DNA of 64,000 nucleotides, taken from assembly GCA_036365145.1 (NCBI GenBank), contig JAEOAD010000025.1:29831001-29895000 (forward strand), read 5' to 3'. The DNA comes from Orientallactaga sibirica (lineage: Eukaryota > Chordata > Mammalia > Rodentia > Dipodidae). The notes below the pieces were generated by a model. The model worked only from the letters and a program-made list of their open reading frames with translations. It was not told where the DNA came from and did no database searches. Position numbers and translations under genes: made by a program. Shown here one piece after another: positions 52,314 to 59,928 of this stretch; positions within the stretch are counted from its first letter, which is position 1; every line of letters starts with the position of its first letter.

Positions 52314-54460
52314 GTGTGAAATCAAATTGATGAGTTAAAGACCGGAGAATCTGAATGATAAATCTGCATTTAGCTAAAAAATTGAAATTACAGTGTTTTT
52401 ATAGTTCACAAAGACAGTGGCATACTTTTACTCAAAGGAGCAAAACAATTTAGCAGGTTTAGGTTGGAGTGGCTGCAGGAAGAACAAGCTGGTGTGTTCT
52501 GTTTGCATTGTGCTTGAGCCTTACTTCATTCCTCAGATATCTAGTCAGCCCTGAGCAGTCACCAGATAAAATTCTTTCCTGCATGACGCTCACCTTCTAG
52601 TGTCATGTGGTACTGGTTTCTTCCTCTGCCCATCATCTCAATGGTTATCCTTTTTTCAGTTACGTGTGTGTGTGTGTGTGTGTATACACATGTGCACTTG
52701 CATGTGGATGGATGCTGCAGGGCCTCTTGCTACTGCAAACAAAGTCCAGGTGCTTGCACCACCTTTCTGCATCTGGCTTTACATGGGTACTAGGGAACTG
52801 AACCCAGGACAACAGGCTTTGCAAGCAAGCACCTTTCATCACTGAGCCACCTCTTCAACCCCTCAATTGTGAGTCTTTTAGTTTGTCTTTATGTCTTCAT
52901 TCTCTTTCATTGAATTCCTCTCTTTTAAACACACTGAAAGTACATTTTAAGATACATAGCTGAGCTGGGTGTGGTGGCACACACCTTTAATCCCAGCATG
53001 TGGGAGGCAGAGGTAGGAGGATCACCATGAGTTCAAGGCCACCCTGAGATTACATAGTGAATTCCAGGTCAGCCTGGGCTAGAGTGAGACCCTACCTCAA
53101 ACAAACGAAAAAAAACATAGCTCAAACTTTTTATTATTTGCTAGTTTATCAACATTTAGACTGTGAATTAAGTGAGTTTTAGTGCCATTTATCTGGCCAG
53201 CAGGGTTCAAGGAGCAATTGGCATGAACACTGTCTTGCTGGTGAGTGAATCACAGTGGGTAGGGAAAGTCAGAAAGAAGCCTGGGACCTGGGAATTTAAT
53301 GGGGAGAACGTCAATGCTGAGAACCTTGGACAGTTCCACTGGCCCTGTTGAAATTGGGTGTTGATGTGTCACAGGGGTTTCTTGGAATGGGATGGGGCAA
53401 ACTCTGATGGCAAGGACCGTGGACAGCTCCACGGGCCTCTGAGCTTGGCTGTGAAGCATCGCTGGGATTGTGGAATAATGGGATGGGGAGAGCTCCTGTG
53501 GTAAGGACCGTGGACAGCTCCACGGGCCCTCTGAGCTTGCCTGTGAGACGTCGTTGGGTTTACGGGAATGGGGTAGGGAGAGCTCCTGTGGTAAGGACCG
53601 TGGACAGCTCCACAGGCCCTCTGAGCTTGGCTGTGAAGCATCGCTGGGATTATGGAATAATGGGATGGGGAGAGCTCCTGTGGTAAGGACCGTGGACAGC
53701 TCCACAGGCCCTCTGAGCCTGGCTGTGAGGCGTCCTTGGATTTATGGGAATGGGGTAAGGAGAGCTCCATAGGCCCTCTGAGCTTGGTTGTGATGTGTCA
53801 CTGGGTCTTATTTGCATTTTAAAAAATATCTTTATTTTTATTTATTTACTTGAGAGAAGGAAAGAGGCAGAGAGAGAGGGAGAGAATGGCCAGGGCTTCC
53901 AGCCACTGCAAACGAACTCCAGATGTATGTGCCACCTTGTGCACCTGGCTTACATGGGTCCTGCGGAATCGAACCGAGGTCCTTTAGCTTTGCAGGCAAA
54001 CAACTTAACCACTAAACCATCTCTCCAGCCCCTATCTGCATTTTAAAAATATTTTTATTTTTATTTATTTGAGAGAGAGAGATACAGAAATAGGCAGGTA
54101 GAAAGAGAGAATGGGCGCACCAGGGCCTCTAGCCACTGCAAACAAACTCCAGATGCACGTGCCCCCTTGTGCATCTGGCTTATGTGGGTCCTGGGAGTCG
54201 AGCCTGGGTCCTTTGGCTTTGCAGGCAAGCGCCATAACCACTGTGCCATCTCTCCAGCTCTTTATTTGAATTAAAAACATTTTTATAGCTGGGCGTGGTG
54301 GTGCACGCCTTTAATCCCAGCACTTGGGAGGCAGAGGTAGGAGGATCGCTGAGAGTTCGAGGACACCCTGAGACTACATAGTTAATTCCAGGTCAGCCTG
54401 GACCAGAGTGAGACCCTACCTCGAAAAAAAAAAACCAAACAAACACATTTTTATATATTT

Positions 54461-54492
<32 letters not shown>

Positions 54493-54701
54493 ATGAGAGA
54501 GGATGGGCATGCTAAGGCCTCTAGCCACTGCAAAAGACTCCAGATGCATGTGCCACCTTGTGCATATGGCTTACATGGGTACTGGGGAATGGAACCTGGA
54601 TCCTTAAGCTTGGTAAGCAAGTGCCTTAAATGCTAAGCCATCTCTCCGGTCACTTTAAATATTTATTTATTTATTTGCAAGCAGGGATAGAGAGAGAGTG
54701 A

Positions 54702-54737
<36 letters not shown>

Positions 54738-55835
54738 CATTCTAGGGCCTCTTGCCAGTGCAAACGAACTCCAGATGCATGTGCCATGTTGTGCATCTGG
54801 CTTACGTGGGCACTGGGGAGTTGAACTCAGGTCATCAGGCCTTCAAGTGCCTCCATCAGTTGTCTGTCACATACTACTTAAGTTTCCTGTAACGTACTAC
54901 TTCAGTCATCTGTCATGTACTACATCTCTTGTCTGTCACTGGCTATGTCAGTTTATTGCCACACACTACATCAGCTGTCTGTCATGTACTACGTCATGTT
55001 CTCTGTCACGTACTACTTCAGTTGTTTGTTACTTACTGCGTCATTTCCCTTTCTCTTACTATGTCAGTTGTCTGTCACGTACTACGTCAGCTTGTCTGTC
55101 ACGTACTACGTCAGCTGTCCGTCATGTACTACATCAGTTGTCTTTCATGTACTACTTAATTTTCCGTCACGTAGTATGTCAGCTGTCTCTTAACTACATC
55201 AGCTGTTTTTTCATGGATTATGCCAGTTGTCTCTGTCACATGCTTTTTCTTTTTTGGTTTTTGAAATTAGGGTCTTGCTGTAGCTCAAGCTTACCTGAAA
55301 TTCACTATCTTTCCCAGGATGGCCTGATCCTCACACCTCTGCTTCCTGATTGCTGGGATTAAAGGCGTGTGCCACCACCTCCAGCTCTGTCACACTTTTA
55401 GGCAGAGTTTTTTTTTTCCCACCACAGTTAGTTTTAGTATTTTCTAATTCCCCTTTGGGATTTCTTCTTATTCTTATATGTTGGTCATGTTTGTTAGCTT
55501 GCTCATGCATGAGATTTCATTTTCAGTGCTAATTTTACTACATCGTGACCGAATCTTTTTAGTTTTTTTTGTGTGTATATGATGTATGTTTGCATGTTCG
55601 CATGTGTAAATGCAGGCATGTGCATGGCACAGCACATGTGTGGAGGACAAAGGACAACTTTCAGGTGTCAGCTGGTCCTCACCTTCCACGTTGTTTGACC
55701 CGGGGTATCTTGTTCTCGTGCTGTTTACTGCTGCAGTCCCAGGCTGGCTGGTCCCAGACCTTCCGGGAAATTCTCCTGCCTCATTCTCCACTGTTACTCT
55801 CAGCATGTTGGGATTATAGAACCCACAATGGCTTT

Positions 55836-55870
<35 letters not shown>

Positions 55871-58800
55871 GAGGTAGGGTCTCACTCTGGCCTGGGCTGA
55901 CCTGGAATTAACTATGTGGTCTCAGGGTGGCCTCAAATTCATGGCTATCCTCCTACCTCTGCCTCCTGAGTGCTGGGATTAAAGGCGCGCGCCACCACGC
56001 CCTGCTGGCTTTGGTTTTTATGTGGGCTCTGGAGCTCAAACTTAGATATTCAGACTTGAGCAGCAGATGATTTATTAACTGAGCCTATGTATTCCTTTGA
56101 GACAAAAATACATGCAATAATATGTATATTTATGCAATAATTTACTATTTATATTTTGCCTTTCTGTGTGTGTTTAGTATGCATGGCTGTATATGCTTGT
56201 GACTCTCGGGTGTTATAGTCAGGAATACTGTCCACGTTGTTTTTTTTTTTTTTTTTTTTTTTTTGGTTTTGCGAGGTAGGGTCTCACTGTGGTCCAGGCT
56301 GACTTGGAATTAACTATGTAGTCTCAGGGTGGCCTCGAACTCTGCGATCCTCCTACCTCTGCCTCCCGAGTGCTGGGATTAAAGGCGTGCGCCACCACGC
56401 CCGGCTTCTGTCCACATTTTTTTTTTTTTTTGAGATAGGATCTCTTGTTGGCCTGGAGCTTACTAATTAATTTAGACTAGCTAGCCAGTGGGCTCCAGGG
56501 ATTCTCCATCCTATCTTTGCTTGCCCAGTTCTGGGGTGATGGGCACATGCTGCCATGCCCAGCATTAATGCCTGTGATGCAAGTTCTTTACTCACTGTAC
56601 CCCAGTTCTACAATTTAATTTTGGGAGTATGGCATGGGCACCATCTCAAAAAGCCTCAAAGCTCTTGCTGGCCAGATGTGGTGGCACACATCTTTAATCG
56701 CAGCACTCGGGAGGCAGAGGTAAGGAGGATCACAGTGAGTTTGAGGCCACCCTGGGGGTACATATGAATTCCAGGTCAGCCTGGGCTAGAGTGAGAACCT
56801 ACCTTAGGAAAAAAAGCTATTTTGGGCCCGAAACATGTGTTCACTCTGCACATTAATTTTCTCAACAGGTCTCCAGTTTGAGCAAGTTGTAGATTTTCTG
56901 GACATCAGTATTTTTGGTGGTGTTATAAATATTACTGTCTTGTTGTCTGTAATTTTGTACTCAGTGAAATAGTATGTCATAATATCCAAACTCAGGCTCA
57001 GTTGTGAGTCAGACAGTCTAGTCTTCGTAAGGTTTCAGTATTCAACGCTGTCAGTATGGCAGTGCGTTTTCGCCCTTCGGTCTCTCATAGAGCTCTTATT
57101 GTCTCATTATTTACTTAGGATTTATTTCTATTGTACAGCACTGTTAATTATCATTGCAGTGGGCTTCAATGCAGTCAGTATGGCAGTGCGTTTTCGCCCT
57201 TCGGTCTCTCATAGAGCTCTTATTGTCTCATTATTTACTTAGGACTTATTTCTATTGTACAGCACTGTTAATTATCATTGCAGTGGGCTTCAATGCTGTC
57301 AGTATGGCAGTGCGTTTTCGCCCTTCGGTCTCTCATAGAGCTCTTATTGTCTCATTATTTACTTAGGACTTATTTCTATTGTACAGCACCGTTAATTGTC
57401 ATTGCAGTGGGGTTTTTTTTGTTTTGTTTTGTCTTTTGTTTTTTCAAGGTAAAGTCTCACTCTGGCCCAGGCTGACCTGGAATTAACTTTGTAGTCTCAG
57501 GGTGGCCTTGAACTCATGGCGATTCTCCTACCTCTGCCTCCCGAGTGCTGGGATTAAAGGCATGCACCACCATGCCTGGCGCTTTTTAAATTTTATTTTC
57601 AAAGTAGAGTCTCGCTCTAGCCCAGACTGACCTGAAATTCACTATGTAGTCTCAGGATGGCTATAAACTCATGGCAATACTCCTATCTTTGCCTGTCACA
57701 TGCTGGGATTAAAGGTATGCATCACCACAGCTGGCTATGGAGTATGCTTTATTTATTTATTTTTATCTTTTGGTTTTTCGAGGTAGGGTCTCGCTGTAGC
57801 CCAGGCTGACCTGGAATTCGCCATGTAGTCTCAGGGTGACCTCGAACTCAGGGCAATCCTCCTACTTCTGCCTCCCAAGTGTTGCAATTAAAAGCATGTG
57901 CCACCACACCTGGCACAATGTTTCTATTCTTTTATTTTTAAATTTTGTTTATTTTTGCTTGAGAGTGACAGAGAGAGAGAGAGAGAGAAAGAAGCAGACA
58001 CAGAGAGAGAGATTGGGTGCACCAGGGCCACCAGCCACTACAAATGAACTCCAGAAGCCTGTGCCACCTTGTGCATCTGGCATATGTGGGTACTGGGGAA
58101 TCGAGCCTCAAACCAGGATCCTTAGGCCTCATAGGCAAGCACTTAACCGCTAAGCCATCTCTCTAGCCCCTTATTTTTGACAACTTGGGTAATTATAGAC
58201 AATAAACCATGCTAATTCCCCCCTACACACTTTCCCCTTCACAACTCCATTCTCCACCATAATCCCTCCCCTCTCAATGTCTCTCTTTTATTTTGATGTC
58301 ATGATCTTTTCCTCCTATTATGATGGTCTTGTGTAGGTAGTGTCAGGCACTGTGAGGTCATGGATATCCAGGCCATTTCATGTCGGGAGGAGCACGTTGT
58401 AAGGAGTCCTACCCTTCCTTTGGCTTTTACATTCTTTATGCCACCTCTTCTGCAATGGACCCTGAGCCAAGGTGTGTTAGAGATGTTTCAGCGCTGAGTA
58501 CTCCTCTGTCACTTCTTATCAGCACTATGGTGCCTTTTGAGTCATCCCAGAGGTCACTGCCATCTGAAAAGAGAAGCTTCTCTAGCCAAAAGTGAGAGTA
58601 GCATTAATATATGTGTATGAACATTAAGAGAAGTACTTACTGGGCAGTTTGGTGAGCACAGTATATTCATGTAGCCAGATACCAGCAGACATTACCCCCT
58701 AGGGCTCATGACTTTTCTCTTCATAGGTTTTCAGTATCAGGGATGTATCCCTCCCATAGAGCAAGCCTCCAGTCCAATTAGAGAGTAGTTGGTTTCCCCC

Positions 58801-59891
58801 ATAACACACATGCCACTATTGCACCCATTGGCTCATTTGGCCTGGCTGGCAATGTCCGCTGATGACTTCTCTCTCTCCCGTGGAACTGCATGCAGCATAG
58901 CTTTCTGTCAGCTGGTCTACATGGAGGAGGTTTTCAGCACAGCTCCAGCAGGATTTCTCAGTGACCCTGAAGCCCAAGTATGTGGAGTCTTCAGCAATAG
59001 GGTCTTACCATCTATTCCTGGTGGGAAACCAAGAGCCTCAGCAATGACCTGTAATGTTTTGGGGGCATCAGGGTCATCCTTGGCCAACAACTCACTGGAA
59101 GGTATCTAGTCCCTGGCACTAAATTTTTCTAGAGAAACAATCTATGGCTTCTGGGTGCACCACTGTTGCAGTCAGGTTGTCATTGCTGGCAGAAAACACC
59201 TGACATAGGACAGCTTGTGGGGAAAAAAAGGTTTCTTTTGACTTATAGACTCTAGGGAAAGCTTCATGATGGTAGGGGAAATGATGGCATGAGCATAGGA
59301 TGGACATCACGTCTTGGCCAACATCAGGTGGACAACAGCAACTGGAGAGTGTGCCACACACTGGCAAGAGGAAGCTGGCTAAAACACCCATAAGCTCACC
59401 CCCAACAATACACTGCCTTCAGTAGGATTCAATTCCCAAATTGCCACCAGCTGGAGACCTAGCATTCAGACCACCTAAGTTTATGGGGGACACCTGAATC
59501 AAACCACCATGTTCCACCCCTGGCCCCATAAACTGAACCATCCATTGTGTAAAATACAATGCATTAAGCCCAACTTTAAAAGTCTCCATAATTTTTAAAA
59601 GATTTATTTTTATTTATTTATTAGAGACAGAGAGAGAGGGAGAGAAGAGAGAGAGAGGGAGAGAATGGGCGTGCCAGGGCTTCCAGCCACTGCAAAAGAA
59701 CTCCAGATGCATGCGCCACTATGTGCATCTAGCCTATGTAGGACCTGGAGAATTGAACCGGGATCCTTAGGCTTCACAGGCATATGCCTTAACCACTAAG
59801 CCATCTCTCCAGCCCAGTCCCCATAATTTTTAACAATACCAATGATGTTCAAACATCCCATAGTCCAAGGTCTTTTAACTGAGCTCTAATA

Positions 59892-59928
<37 letters not shown>

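Noticed and set aside
53369..53770. Minus-strand Ser/Pro/His-rich frames.
   Set aside because: Translations of the 91-bp minisatellite, open in several frames at once.
54706..55362. 218-codon open frame, the longest in the window.
   Set aside because: Runs through an inverted B2-like SINE, a diverged 23-24-bp minisatellite and a B1-like SINE; no homology or splice support.
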